NCBI RefSeq assembly: GCF_028553785.1
Contig: NZ_CP067136.1
Coordinates: 806,001-870,000 of the forward strand
Length of the DNA: 64,000 nt
DNA from: Paracoccus fistulariae
GTDB taxonomy: Bacteria; Pseudomonadota; Alphaproteobacteria; Rhodobacterales; Rhodobacteraceae
Reading direction: 5' to 3'
Of this stretch, positions 1 to 8,437 are shown one piece after another. The notes beneath the pieces are model-generated. The model had not been told where the DNA came from. It did not search any database and was given only the letters and a program-made list of their open reading frames with translations. The translations under genes were made by a program, and so were the position numbers. Numbering within the stretch: the first letter of the stretch is position 1; each line of letters begins with the position of its first letter.

Positions 1-102
1 GATCAGGATATCCCCGTTCGGCAGCTCTTGCCGGTCGTCATCCATGGTGACGACCACCTCCGCATTGCGGATCAGCAGCCGGTCAGTGGGTATCGGCGAC
101 AT
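1..102 (-). CDS. Amidohydrolase, 8-oxoguanine deaminase-like, N-terminus only
   Basis: Only the first 34 codons are in the window; the gene continues past base 1. The ATG at 102-100 overlaps the end of the upstream permease by 20 bp, so the two are translationally coupled. The visible residues RLLIRNAEVVVTMDDD followed by GDILI are the N-terminal beta-sandwich strands of subtype III cyclic amidohydrolases such as 8-oxoguanine deaminase, guanine deaminase and AtzB. In purine breakdown such an enzyme would deaminate 8-oxoguanine to urate, or guanine to xanthine. The context supports a purine substrate, because the preceding gene is a urate/xanthine-type permease. The metal-binding residues lie outside the window, so the exact substrate is inferred. 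Confidence 0.6.
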   Translation of the reverse strand, partial: MSPIPTDRLLIRNAEVVVTMDDDRQELPNGDILI

Positions 103-1576
103 GGCCTGCCTCGCGCACCTCGGCTTCGTCGATATCGGGCGCGCCGTTATAGTAGTAGTTCAGCAGCACCGCCGACACCGCCGCCAGAAGGATGCCCGAA
201 TGGATCAGCGGGTGGATGGCATGGGGCATCCACTGGTTGAAATTCGGCGCCACCATCGGGATCATGCCGATGCCCACCGAAATCGCGACGATGAACATAT
301 TGTGCCGGTTGGACGCGAAATCGACGCGCGACAGGATCCGGATGCCCGTCGCCGCCACCATCCCGAACATCACCAGACCCGCACCGCCCAGAACCGTGGT
401 GGGCAGGCTTTCGACCAGCGCACCCATCTTCGGGATCAGGCCCAGCACGATCATGATCACCCCACCCGCCACGCAGACAAAGCGAGAGCGGATGCCGGTG
501 ACGCCGACCAGCCCGACATTCTGGCTGAACGAGGTATAGGGAAAGGTGTTGAAAAGCCCCCCGATCATGGTGCCCAGACCATCCGCGCGCAGCCCCGCCG
601 CCAAGGATTTCTGATCCAGCGGACGTTTGCAGATATCGCTGAGCGCCAGGAACATGCCCGTCGATTCGATCAGGGTCACGATCATCACCAGAACCATGGT
701 CAGGATCATGATCGGGTCAAAGGTGGGCATGCCGAAATGCAGCGGCTTGATGACGGCGAACCAGCTTGCCTCGCTGATCTTGTCGAAATGCATCATGCCC
801 AGAACCGCAGCGGTGACGCCCCCCACGGCGATGCCGACAAGCACCGCGATATTGGCCAGAAAGCCCGTCGCGAAACGGGACACCAGCAGGATCGTCCCCA
901 AGACCAGAATGGCGATGACGATATTGTTCCACGAGGCATAGGCCGGGTTATTCACCGTCGCGGCAAGCTGCACACTGTCGGGCACCTCGCCGGCCAGACG
1001 CGCGGCATCCAGCCATGCCGCCGCTTCCGGGGCGACGATCTGCGGCGCGGTCGGGCCGACGGGCAGACCGAAGATCCAGTTGATGCCGATGGGCATCAGG
1101 CTGATCCCGATGGTCAGGATCAGCGTTCCCGTCACCACCGGCGGGAAAAAGCGCAGCATCTTGCTGATCAGCGGTGCGATCAGAATGCCGATCAGGCCCG
1201 CGGCAATGATGGATCCGAACAGCGCGCGCGCCCCCTCATGCCCCGGGCTGGCCTGGGCAATGGCGACCATCGGCCCCACCGAGGCAAAGGTCACCCCCAT
1301 CATCACCGGCAGCTTGATGCCGAAATATTGCGTGGCGCCAAAGCTTTGGATGATCGACACGATGCCGCAGACAAAGAGGTCGGCCGAGATCAGAAAGGCC
1401 ACCTCCTCGGGCGACAGTTGCAGCGCGCGCCCGACGATCAGCGGAACCGCAACGGCCCCCGCATACATCACCAGAACATGCTGAAAACCCAATGTGAATA
1501 ATTTGCCGGTGGGCAAAATCTCGTCCACCGGATGAACGGTTTGTGAAATGCTCGCATGGTTGCTTGCATCAGACAT
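83..1576 (-). CDS. NCS2/NAT family purine permease (urate/xanthine type)
   Basis: This 497-residue inner-membrane protein belongs to the nucleobase-ascorbate transporter family (NCS2), which imports xanthine, urate or uracil with protons or sodium. The start is supported by AGGGAGG about 6 nt upstream. An early QHVLVMYAGAVAVPLIVG segment (about residues 33-50) and the family signature QNVGLVGVTGIRSR in the second half are both present, with about 12-14 hydrophobic segments between. It is the fifth gene of the minus-strand bhcABCD operon, 35 bp after bhcD, and overlaps the amidohydrolase downstream. The NAT family is certain. Urate or xanthine as substrate, rather than uracil, is inferred from the neighbouring amidohydrolase and the purine genes on the other side of the bhc genes. 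Confidence 0.87.
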   Translation of the reverse strand: MSDASNHASISQTVHPVDEILPTGKLFTLGFQHVLVMYAGAVAVPLIVGRALQLSPEEVAFLISADLFVCGIVSIIQSFGATQYFGIKLPVMMGVTFASVGPMVAIAQASPGHEGARALFGSIIAAGLIGILIAPLISKMLRFFPPVVTGTLILTIGISLMPIGINWIFGLPVGPTAPQIVAPEAAAWLDAARLAGEVPDSVQLAATVNNPAYASWNNIVIAILVLGTILLVSRFATGFLANIAVLVGIAVGGVTAAVLGMMHFDKISEASWFAVIKPLHFGMPTFDPIMILTMVLVMIVTLIESTGMFLALSDICKRPLDQKSLAAGLRADGLGTMIGGLFNTFPYTSFSQNVGLVGVTGIRSRFVCVAGGVIMIVLGLIPKMGALVESLPTTVLGGAGLVMFGMVAATGIRILSRVDFASNRHNMFIVAISVGIGMIPMVAPNFNQWMPHAIHPLIHSGILLAAVSAVLLNYYYNGAPDIDEAEVREAGHVADTH

Positions 1577-1611
1577 TGCGGACCTCCCTTTCCACGGATG
1601 TCAGATCTTGA

Positions 1612-2574
1612 TCAAATCTCGACTTCGATTGCCTTGCCTTGTTGTTTCGCCAGTTCGACCACGGCCGCCGCGACCGCAAGATCCTGCAGACCGACCCCGG
1701 TGCCATCGAAAATCGTGACCTCGGCATCGCCACGCCCGGGGTGATCCCCGTTGATGACTTTGCCCAATGCGGTCACGTCCTCCTCGGAAATGGCCTTCTG
1801 CGCGGCGGCGTGCTGAAACTCTCCGATGCTCAGCGATTGGGCGATTTCGTCGGTGAACAACGCCGCCCGCGCGACCAGCGCCGGATCAAGTTCCTGCTTG
1901 CCCTTGGTGTCAGTGCCCATCGCCGCAATATGGGTCGGGCCGCTGACATGGGCATCCATCAGGATCGGATCGAAAGAGGACGTGATCGAGATGATCACAT
2001 CCGCCTGCTGACCCAGTTGATCCAGTTCCACGGCCTCGAAGGGCACGCCCATTTCCGATGCGACATCGGCAAGACGCGACAGCATCTCGGGATGGATGTT
2101 CCAGCCGATCACCCTGTCGAAGCTGCCAAAGCGCAGCGCCGTGCGCATCTGGAAGGCGGCCTGATGGCCCGCCCCGATCATGCCCAGTACGCTGGCCCCT
2201 TCCGGGGCCAGGTATTTGATCGACACCGCACTGGCCGCCGCCGTGCGCAGCGCGGTCAGCAGATTGCCACCCACGGCTGCGCTGACGCGCCCGGTATCGG
2301 GATCGAACAGGAACACGGTGGACTGGTGATTGATCAGCCCCTGTTCGTGGTTATGCGGCCAATAGCCCCCGGCTTTCAGGCCCAACGACAGGCCGCTGGC
2401 ATCAAAACCGCCCTTGAAGCCGTAAAGCGCGTCCTTGTGGCCAATCGCCTCGCGCACGACGGGGAAGTTATAGGCATCCCCGCGTGCCATGGCTGCAAAG
2501 ACCGATTCCACCGCGTCGAAAGCCGCCTCGGGCGTCATCAGCCCCGCGATTTCCTTCTCAGGAACGATCCACAT
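1612..2574 (-). CDS. bhcD: Iminosuccinate reductase (ornithine cyclodeaminase family)
   Basis: A 320-residue cytosolic enzyme of the ornithine cyclodeaminase/mu-crystallin family. In the beta-hydroxyaspartate cycle this member reduces iminosuccinate to aspartate with NAD(P)H, closing the cycle. The dinucleotide-binding GMIGAGHQA motif (residues about 134-142) and a following Rossmann half are visible. The ATG at 2574 shares a base with the bhcC stop (TGATG) and has GGAAAGG upstream; a TTG one codon earlier is less likely. Sequence alone would allow ornithine or alanine dehydrogenase-type activity. The assignment rests on its place as fourth gene of a complete bhcABCD set with a divergent IclR gene, as described in Paracoccus denitrificans. 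Confidence 0.9.
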   Translation of the reverse strand: MWIVPEKEIAGLMTPEAAFDAVESVFAAMARGDAYNFPVVREAIGHKDALYGFKGGFDASGLSLGLKAGGYWPHNHEQGLINHQSTVFLFDPDTGRVSAAVGGNLLTALRTAAASAVSIKYLAPEGASVLGMIGAGHQAAFQMRTALRFGSFDRVIGWNIHPEMLSRLADVASEMGVPFEAVELDQLGQQADVIISITSSFDPILMDAHVSGPTHIAAMGTDTKGKQELDPALVARAALFTDEIAQSLSIGEFQHAAAQKAISEEDVTALGKVINGDHPGRGDAEVTIFDGTGVGLQDLAVAAAVVELAKQQGKAIEVEI

Positions 2575-3737
2575 CAATAGGCCTTTCCGCGTGCGCTGAC
2601 CGGCCAGACGGTTTCCACCTTGCCGTTGCGGACGCCGACATACCAGTCATGGACGTTGCAGGTCGGATCGCAATGGCCCGGAACAAGGCGCAGCTTGTCA
2701 TTGACCTTCAGCACGCCGTCCTTGTCCTCGATCACGCCATGTTCGTCGCTGCATTTGATGTATTTCACATCGTCGCGGCCATAGATGAAGGGCAAGCCGC
2801 TATCCACGGATTGCGCTTTCAGGCCGGCATCGCAAACCGCCAGATCGGGCTTTGCATGGCTCATGACCGAGGTCAGGATGAACAGCGAGTTTTCCCATTC
2901 GCCCTGATCGATCCGGTTGCCGTCCTTGTCGTGGATCCGGCCATAATCGGCATCCATGAAGGCGTAAGAACCGCATTGCAATTCGTTGTAAACGCCCGAA
3001 TTGCTTTCGAAATAATAAGAGCCCGTGCCACCGCCCGAGACGAATTCAGGCTCCAGCCCCTCGGCCTTCAGCGCATCGACGGCCTCTTGCACCTGGGCAA
3101 CGGCGGCATCCAGCTTGGCCTTGCGGTCGGCGTAGCTGTCCAGATGCTGCATCGCGCCCTGATAGGCCTGAATGCCCTTGAAGGTCAGGTTCGGCGCGGC
3201 TTCGGCCGCCTTGGCGATCTCGACCACGGCATCGGCGGTCTTGACCCCACAGCGCCCGGCGCCGCAGTCGATTTCCACGAAGATGCCCAGCTCGGTCCCA
3301 TGCTTTTCAGCCGCAGCCGACAGGTCGGCGATATTGCTGACATCATCGACGCAGACGGTCACGGTCGATCCCAGCTTGGGCAGACGCGCCAGACGGTCGA
3401 TCTTCAGCGGATCGCGGACCTCATTGGTAACCAGCACATCCTTGATCCCGCCACGGGCAAAGACCTCGGCCTCGCTGACCTTCTGGCAGCAGACGCCGAC
3501 CGACCCGCCCAGGCTTTCCTGCAGCTTCTGCACATCGACGGATTTGTGCATCTTGCCGTGACTGCGATGGCGCATGCCATGCGCCTTGGCGTAATCGCCC
3601 ATCTTGCGGATATTGTTTTCCAGCGCGTCCAGATCGAGGATCAGGCAGGGTGTCTGGATCTCGGATTCGTCCATGCCCGGCAGCGCGGGAACGTCATAAC
3701 CAACTTCCAGATCTTTGAAATTCGCAGGTGCGTTCAT
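2574..3737 (-). CDS. bhcC: Beta-hydroxyaspartate aldolase (D-threonine aldolase-like, PLP)
   Basis: A 387-residue fold-type III PLP enzyme of the D-threonine aldolase/DSD1 family. In the cycle it condenses glyoxylate with glycine to (2R,3S)-beta-hydroxyaspartate. The cofactor lysine is probably K62 in RHRSHGKMHK, which corresponds to the RPHVKTHK motif of D-threonine aldolases. The PGHCDPTCN segment near the C-terminus supplies the metal-binding His and Asp. The start has GAGGAGAAA upstream, 11 bp after bhcB, and the stop overlaps bhcD by one base. Length is normal for the family. Without the flanking cycle genes it could be called only a D-threonine aldolase-type enzyme. Confidence 0.92.
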   Translation of the reverse strand: MNAPANFKDLEVGYDVPALPGMDESEIQTPCLILDLDALENNIRKMGDYAKAHGMRHRSHGKMHKSVDVQKLQESLGGSVGVCCQKVSEAEVFARGGIKDVLVTNEVRDPLKIDRLARLPKLGSTVTVCVDDVSNIADLSAAAEKHGTELGIFVEIDCGAGRCGVKTADAVVEIAKAAEAAPNLTFKGIQAYQGAMQHLDSYADRKAKLDAAVAQVQEAVDALKAEGLEPEFVSGGGTGSYYFESNSGVYNELQCGSYAFMDADYGRIHDKDGNRIDQGEWENSLFILTSVMSHAKPDLAVCDAGLKAQSVDSGLPFIYGRDDVKYIKCSDEHGVIEDKDGVLKVNDKLRLVPGHCDPTCNVHDWYVGVRNGKVETVWPVSARGKAY

Positions 3738-3748
3738 CGACTTTCTCC

Positions 3749-4696
3749 TCAGTTCCAGGGCAGCTTGTCCAGGTCGACATTGCCGCCGGTGATGATGACG
3801 CCGACACGTTTGCCGGCAAAAACGTCAGGGTTCTTCAGGATGGTCGCCAGCGGCACGGCGCTGGACGGCTCCATCACGATCTTCATGCGCTTCCAGATCA
3901 GCTTCATCGCATCGACGATCTCTTCCTCCGAGGCCGTCAGGATATCGGTGACGTGATTACTGACGAAATGCCAGGTCAGATCCTTCAGCGGCACTTTCAG
4001 ACCATCCGCGATGGTCTGGGGCGCGTCATCGGCGATGATATGGCCCGCCTTGAAGCTGCGATAGGCATCATCTGCCTGTTCCGGCTCGGCCGCGTATATC
4101 TTGATGCCGGGGGCAAGGTTCGACAGCGTCAGGCAGGTGCCCGAGACCATGCCACCGCCACCGATGGGGGCAATCACCGCGTCCAGATCCGTAACCTGTT
4201 CGATCAGTTCGGCAGAGCAGGTGCCCTGCCCCGCGATCACGCGCGGATCGTTATAGGGATGGACGAATTCGGCGCCGGTTTCGGCCACGACCTCGGCAAA
4301 GACGGCCTCGCGGCTGCTGGTCGAGGGTTCGCTTTCCACCACCCGCGCGCCATAGCCGCGCACCGCGTCCTTTTTGGCCTGCGGCGCGGTATGGGGCATG
4401 ACGACGGTACAGGGCACGCCGCGACGTCCGGCGGCATAGGCCAGGCAGGTGCCGTGATTGCCACTGGAATGGGTGGCGACGCCCTTGGCCGCCTGCTCAT
4501 CCGACAGGCCGAAGACCGCATTGCTGGCGCCGCGCGCCTTGAAGGCGCCGGCCTTTTGCAGGTTTTCGCATTTGAAGAACAGTTCCGCGCCGCTGAGTTC
4601 GTTCAGCATACGCGAGGTCAGCACCGGGGTGCGGTGCACATGGGGCTCGATCCGCTGGCGCGCGGCCAGCATGTCGTCCAGCGTCGGAATATACAT
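3749..4696 (-). CDS. bhcB: Beta-hydroxyaspartate dehydratase (threonine dehydratase-like, PLP)
   Basis: A 315-residue fold-type II PLP enzyme related to threonine/serine dehydratases. It removes water from beta-hydroxyaspartate to give iminosuccinate, the substrate of BhcD. The PLP lysine lies in GAFKARGA (K53 with this start), followed by a SSGNHG substrate loop and a PIGGGGM phosphate-binding loop. I chose the ATG at 4696 because AAGGA lies about 8 nt upstream. An in-frame ATG at 4711 would overlap the bhcA stop and add five residues. The usual threonine dehydratase ACT regulatory domain is absent. It is the second gene of the operon. Confidence 0.92.
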   Translation of the reverse strand: MYIPTLDDMLAARQRIEPHVHRTPVLTSRMLNELSGAELFFKCENLQKAGAFKARGASNAVFGLSDEQAAKGVATHSSGNHGTCLAYAAGRRGVPCTVVMPHTAPQAKKDAVRGYGARVVESEPSTSSREAVFAEVVAETGAEFVHPYNDPRVIAGQGTCSAELIEQVTDLDAVIAPIGGGGMVSGTCLTLSNLAPGIKIYAAEPEQADDAYRSFKAGHIIADDAPQTIADGLKVPLKDLTWHFVSNHVTDILTASEEEIVDAMKLIWKRMKIVMEPSSAVPLATILKNPDVFAGKRVGVIITGGNVDLDKLPWN

Positions 4697-4710
4697 GGGC
4701 TGATCCTTCA

Positions 4711-5901
4711 TCACGCCGCTGCCTTCTGTGCGGCTTGCGTGCTGTTGCGGTAATGCTCTTGCGCGGCGGCGACGCCGCTGCCCAGCGTGATCGGCAAGCC
4801 CAGATCGGCCATGACCATCTCGGCGGTGGCGATCCCAGACAGGGCCATCACATCGGTCAGGCTGCCCAGATGGCCGATGCGGAACACCTTGCCCGCGACA
4901 TCGCCCAGACCGGTGCCGAACGCGACATCATAGGTGTTCAGCGCATGGCTGACGATGCGGTTGGCGTCAAAGCCCTCGGGCGTTCTGATCGCGGTGATGC
5001 TGTCGGAATAAAGTTCGGGACGAACAGCGCACAGTTCCAGCCCCCAGGCCCGGACCGCCTGACGCACGCCCTCGGCAATGCGGTGATGGCGGGCAAAGAC
5101 ATTCTCCAACCCCTCATCCAGCAGCATCTCGGTCGAGAGTTTCAGCCCGTTCAGCAGGCCGACAGGCGGCGTATAGGGGAAGCCGTTATTGGCATAGGTC
5201 TTGGCCATATCGCGAATGTCAAAGAAGGTCCGGGGCAGCTTCGCGCCCTTCACCGCATCCATCGCCTTGGGCGAAAAGCCGATGATGGCCAGGCCCGGTG
5301 GCAGCATGAAGCCCTTTTGAGAGCCGGTGATGGCGACATCGACGCCCCATTCATCCATGCGGAAATCCATCGACCCGATCGAACTGACCCCGTCGACAAA
5401 CAGCATCGCGGGGTGGTTCGCTGCATCCAGCGCACGGCGCACCGCCGCGATATCGGATTTCACGCCCGTGGCGGTCTCGTTATGCGTCGCCAGAACCACC
5501 TTGATTTCGTGATTCTTGTCGGCGGTCAGGATTTCCTCGAACCGGTCGGCGGGAACGCCCTCGCCCCATTCCTGCATGACGACCTGAACGTCCAGCCCGT
5601 GCCGCTGGCACATGTCGATCCAGCGATGGCTGAACATGCCGTTGCGGGTGGCCAGCACCTTGTCGCCCGGCGACAGCGTATTGGTAATGGCGGTTTCCCA
5701 GCCACCTGTGCCGGTCGAGGGAAAGACGAAAACCTGCCCCTCGGTGGTTTTCAGGACCTGCTTTACCCCGTCAAGGGCGGGATGCAGGATCTTGCCGAAG
5801 ACCGGGCTGCGATGGTCGATGGTGGGCATGTCCACCGCCTTGCGCAGCACTTCGGGAATATTGGTCGGGCCGGGAATAAAGATAGGGTTCTGGCTAGTCA
5901 T
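4711..5901 (-). CDS. bhcA: Aspartate-glyoxylate aminotransferase
   Basis: A 396-residue class V aminotransferase. In the cycle it transfers the amino group of aspartate to glyoxylate, giving glycine for the aldolase and oxaloacetate as net product. The PLP lysine is K196 in TGSQKGFM, the usual SQK motif of serine-glyoxylate aminotransferase-type enzymes; the PLP-binding Asp lies in LFVDGVSSIGS about 25 residues earlier. AAGGAGG upstream of the ATG is an excellent ribosome site. It is the first gene of the operon, opposite bhcR, with the palindromic operator candidate 60 bp upstream. A serine-glyoxylate aminotransferase role is possible from sequence alone, but the complete bhc set makes that unlikely. 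Confidence 0.92.
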   Translation of the reverse strand: MTSQNPIFIPGPTNIPEVLRKAVDMPTIDHRSPVFGKILHPALDGVKQVLKTTEGQVFVFPSTGTGGWETAITNTLSPGDKVLATRNGMFSHRWIDMCQRHGLDVQVVMQEWGEGVPADRFEEILTADKNHEIKVVLATHNETATGVKSDIAAVRRALDAANHPAMLFVDGVSSIGSMDFRMDEWGVDVAITGSQKGFMLPPGLAIIGFSPKAMDAVKGAKLPRTFFDIRDMAKTYANNGFPYTPPVGLLNGLKLSTEMLLDEGLENVFARHHRIAEGVRQAVRAWGLELCAVRPELYSDSITAIRTPEGFDANRIVSHALNTYDVAFGTGLGDVAGKVFRIGHLGSLTDVMALSGIATAEMVMADLGLPITLGSGVAAAQEHYRNSTQAAQKAAA

Positions 5902-5960
5902 GGCGCATCCTCCTTTGCTATCTCAACGATAGCGGGTGCAAGCCTTCGGCACAATTTTTC

Positions 5961-5975
5961 TGGAAAAGTTTTCCA
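5961..5975. promoter_or_regulatory. Perfect 15-bp palindrome, likely BhcR operator
   Basis: TGGAAAAGTTTTCCA is two perfect 7-bp arms around one base, between the divergent bhcA and bhcR. It matches the E. coli IclR operator consensus TGGAAATNATTTCCA at nearly every position, so an IclR-family protein such as BhcR is the natural ligand. A weaker CTTGG/CCAAG inverted repeat at 6015-6030 could be a second site. Binding is inferred, not shown. Confidence 0.7.
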
Positions 5976-6066
5976 TTTTGGGTAAAAGGCGAAAATACCG
6001 TCCCTGAACAGGGGCTTGGCTTTTTCCAAGGCAAATGGCGATTTTCGTCGTTTCTGCTATTCTTTC

Positions 6067-6081
6067 TATACCGGAGGTATA
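6067..6081 (+). promoter_or_regulatory. Inverted repeat enclosing the bhcR ribosome site
   Basis: TATACC-GGA-GGTATA is a perfect 6-bp inverted repeat that contains the GGAGG Shine-Dalgarno of bhcR (6073-6077), 6 nt before the ATG. It may be an autoregulatory operator or may lower translation by pairing. A similar GCTATC-TCAAC-GATAGC repeat (5917-5933) lies just upstream of the bhcA ribosome site on the other strand. Confidence 0.4.
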
Positions 6082-6083
6082 AA

Positions 6084-6887
6084 ATGGCTGAACCGTCCCG
6101 AAAAAGAGGCCGCCCGCGCAGCGCCAAGGACAATGTCGGCACCGTGCAGGTGTTGGACCGGGCGCTGGACATGCTGGACCTGCTGGCCGCCAACAAGGGG
6201 CTGACGCTGAGCGAGGTGGCAGAGCAGATGGAGCAGTCGCCCTCGACGGTGCATCGTCTGCTGCATTCGCTGGCGGCACGCGGCATGGTCGAAAGCGACC
6301 CGGCCACGCAGGCCTGGACCATCGGGCCTGCCACCTTCCGGCTGGGATCGGCCTTCATGCGGCGGTCCGGCATCGTCGAACGCGCCCGCCCGATCCTGCG
6401 CGGGCTGATGGAGCATACCGGCGAAACCGCCAATCTGGGCATCCTCAACGGCGATTCGGTCATGTTCCTCAGCCAGGTCGAGACGCAGGAAACCATTCGT
6501 GCCTTCTTTCCGCCGGGAACGCGCTCGCCCTTGCATGCCTCGGGGATCGGCAAGGCGCTGCTGGCCTTTGGCGCGCCCGAGATGCGCGCGACGCTGCTGC
6601 AGGGGCAAGGGCTGACGAAATTCACCGACAAGACCCTGACCACGGCCGAGATGCTGGATGCCGATATCGCCCGCACCCGCGCCCGCGGTTTCTCCTTTGA
6701 CGATGAGGAGCGCACCCGTGGTATGCGCTGCATCGCGGCACCGGTCTTTGATCTGTCGGGGGCGGCGGTTGCCGGGATCTCGGTCAGCGGGCCGTCGCAT
6801 CGGATCGGATCCGAGCATATCAAGACATTGGGCGCGGCGGTCTCGGCGGCGGCGCAGGAACTGTCGCAGACGCTGGGCGCCGCATAA
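6084..6887 (+). CDS. bhcR: IclR-family regulator of the bhc operon
   Basis: A 267-residue IclR-family transcription factor. An N-terminal winged helix (about residues 20-85; LSEVAEQMEQSPSTVHRLLHSL is the recognition region) is followed by the GAF-like IclR effector domain (about 95-260), including the ASGIGKALLAF and RTRGFSFDDEERTRGMRCIAAPVF segments typical of the family. It is divergent from bhcA. In P. denitrificans the equivalent BhcR binds the bhc promoter and responds to glyoxylate; the same role is inferred here. The start has GGAGG 6 nt upstream. A strong GC hairpin follows the stop. Confidence 0.92.
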   Translation: MAEPSRKRGRPRSAKDNVGTVQVLDRALDMLDLLAANKGLTLSEVAEQMEQSPSTVHRLLHSLAARGMVESDPATQAWTIGPATFRLGSAFMRRSGIVERARPILRGLMEHTGETANLGILNGDSVMFLSQVETQETIRAFFPPGTRSPLHASGIGKALLAFGAPEMRATLLQGQGLTKFTDKTLTTAEMLDADIARTRARGFSFDDEERTRGMRCIAAPVFDLSGAAVAGISVSGPSHRIGSEHIKTLGAAVSAAAQELSQTLGAA

Positions 6888-6894
6888 GGTGCAT

Positions 6895-6924
6895 TCGCGC
6901 CCCGGCAGCACCGGGGCGCGATTT
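6895..6924. terminator. Bidirectional terminator hairpin, bhcR / AzgA-type permease
   Basis: An 11-bp perfect stem (TCGCGCCCCGG and its complement, 5-nt loop) between two convergent stop codons, followed by TTT on the plus strand. It can end both the bhcR transcript and the permease transcript from the other side. Confidence 0.75.
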
Positions 6925-6926
6925 CA

Positions 6927-8228
6927 TCAGTGGCCACCGAAGAAGGCGAATTTGATCACGAACAGCCCGGCGATGATCCAGGTCGCGGCATGGACCTGCG
7001 AGGCCCGGCCCGTCAGCAGCTTGATCAGCGCATAGCTGATAAAGCCGAAGGCCAGACCCGTCGCGATGGAATAGGTCAGCGGCATGGCCAGCGCGGTCAG
7101 CGCGGCCGGCGCGGCCTCGGTCACGTCATCCCAGTTCACCTCGACCAGTTCGCGCATCATCAGCGTCGCCACGAAAAGCAGCGCCGGCGCGGTGGCATAG
7201 GGCGGCACCGACCCGGCCAGCGGCGCAAAGAAGGTCGCCAGCAGGAACAGCGCGGCCACGACCAGCGCGGTCAGCCCGGTGCGTCCGCCCGCCTGCACGC
7301 CCGAGGCGCTTTCGACATAGGCGGTGGTCGATGAGGTGCCCAGGATCGAGCCCACCGTGATCGCGGTCGAATCCGCCATCAGCGCGCGGCCCAGATTGGG
7401 GTTCTGATGGGTCGGCCCCTCGGCCAGCAGCCCGGCCCGCTTGGCCACCCCGATCAGGGTGCCGGTGGCATCGAAGATCTCGACCAGCACCATCACCAGC
7501 ACGACGTTGAAAATGCCATAGGACAGCGCCCCCATCACATCCAGCTGCATGAAGGTCGGCGCAATCGAGGGCGGCGCCGAGATAATGCCGCCGAACTCGC
7601 TGACGCCCAGCAGGATCGAGGCGATGGTGATGACCAGAATCCCGATCAGGATCGCGCCCTTCACCTGCAGCGCGTCCAGCGCGACGATGATGAAAAAGCC
7701 CGCAATGGTCAGCAAGGTGCCGGGTGCGGTCAGATCGCCCAGGCCCACCAGCGTGGCCGGGTTGTCCACCACCAGCCCCGAGGATTGCATCGCGATGATG
7801 GCCAGGAACATCCCGATCCCCGCTGCCACGCCGCTGCGCATCGAGGTGGGAATCCCCGCGATCAGCCAGCGGCGGATGCCCGTCACCGACAGAAACAGGA
7901 AGATCACCCCCGAGATGAAGACCGCGCCAAGCGCCTGTTGCCAGGTAAAGCCCATCGCGCCCACGACGGTAAAGGCAAAGAAGGCGTTCAGCCCCATGCC
8001 CGGCGCCATGCCGATCGGCCAGTTCGCCCAAAGCCCCATCACTGCGGACCCGATGGCCGCCGCCAGACAGGTGGCGATAAAGACCGCATCGCGATCCATG
8101 CCGGTGCTGGACAGGATGTCCGGGTTCACGAAGATGATATAGGCCATGGTCAGGAAGGTGGTGATGCCTGCGATCACCTCGGTCCTGACATTGCTGCCAT
8201 GCTGGGACAGCTTGAAGTAATTTTCCAT
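6927..8228 (-). CDS. NCS2-family AzgA-type purine permease
   Basis: A 433-residue inner-membrane importer of the AzgA-like branch of NCS2 (adenine, guanine, hypoxanthine). Family landmarks include GITTFLTMAYIIFVNP near the N-terminus, GMGLNAFFAFTVV, and TAYVESASGVQAGGRTG in the middle. I chose the ATG at 8228 (MENYFKL...) because GGAGGGAGGAAT directly precedes it; a longer reading to 8321 has no ribosome site and lacks similarity. It is divergent from puuE-uraD across a 209-bp spacer with a TTTCAA/TTGAAA inverted repeat. It would feed purines to the same pathway as the urate-type permease. The exact base transported is not readable from sequence. Confidence 0.88.
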   Translation of the reverse strand: MENYFKLSQHGSNVRTEVIAGITTFLTMAYIIFVNPDILSSTGMDRDAVFIATCLAAAIGSAVMGLWANWPIGMAPGMGLNAFFAFTVVGAMGFTWQQALGAVFISGVIFLFLSVTGIRRWLIAGIPTSMRSGVAAGIGMFLAIIAMQSSGLVVDNPATLVGLGDLTAPGTLLTIAGFFIIVALDALQVKGAILIGILVITIASILLGVSEFGGIISAPPSIAPTFMQLDVMGALSYGIFNVVLVMVLVEIFDATGTLIGVAKRAGLLAEGPTHQNPNLGRALMADSTAITVGSILGTSSTTAYVESASGVQAGGRTGLTALVVAALFLLATFFAPLAGSVPPYATAPALLFVATLMMRELVEVNWDDVTEAAPAALTALAMPLTYSIATGLAFGFISYALIKLLTGRASQVHAATWIIAGLFVIKFAFFGGH

Positions 8229-8315
8229 ATTCCTCCCTCCGCGCGGTATGTGCCGCTGATAGGGAAGCTTATGGTCCGGCTTTTGGCGATCACAATGACC
8301 CCAGGCCCGCAAGTC

Positions 8316-8334
8316 TTTCAACGATCCCTTGAAA
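8316..8334. promoter_or_regulatory. Inverted repeat between divergent purine genes
   Basis: TTTCAA-N7-TTGAAA, with perfect arms, lies in the 209-bp spacer between the AzgA-type permease and puuE-uraD, about 90-110 bp from each start. Position and symmetry suit a regulator site controlling both genes. No regulator gene is adjacent except bhcR 1.4 kb away, and the repeat differs from the BhcR palindrome. Confidence 0.4.
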
Positions 8335-8437
8335 CCGGCGCGATCTTATTTGATTCGTAGATACAGCATTTCGATCTGGCGACTTGTGCGCGGGAACGGT
8401 TGCGGGCTTTCTTTAAGATGAAGCTGGAATAAGGGAC

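Noticed and set aside
44..1501. A 485-codon plus-strand frame opposite the permease
   Set aside because: His/Arg/Asp-rich shadow frame; the NAT family permease on the minus strand explains the stretch.
8418..8432. Possible four-codon leader peptide (ATG AAG CTG GAA TAA) before puuE
   Set aside because: Too short to support without a ribosome site or conservation, and no attenuator structure is seen.
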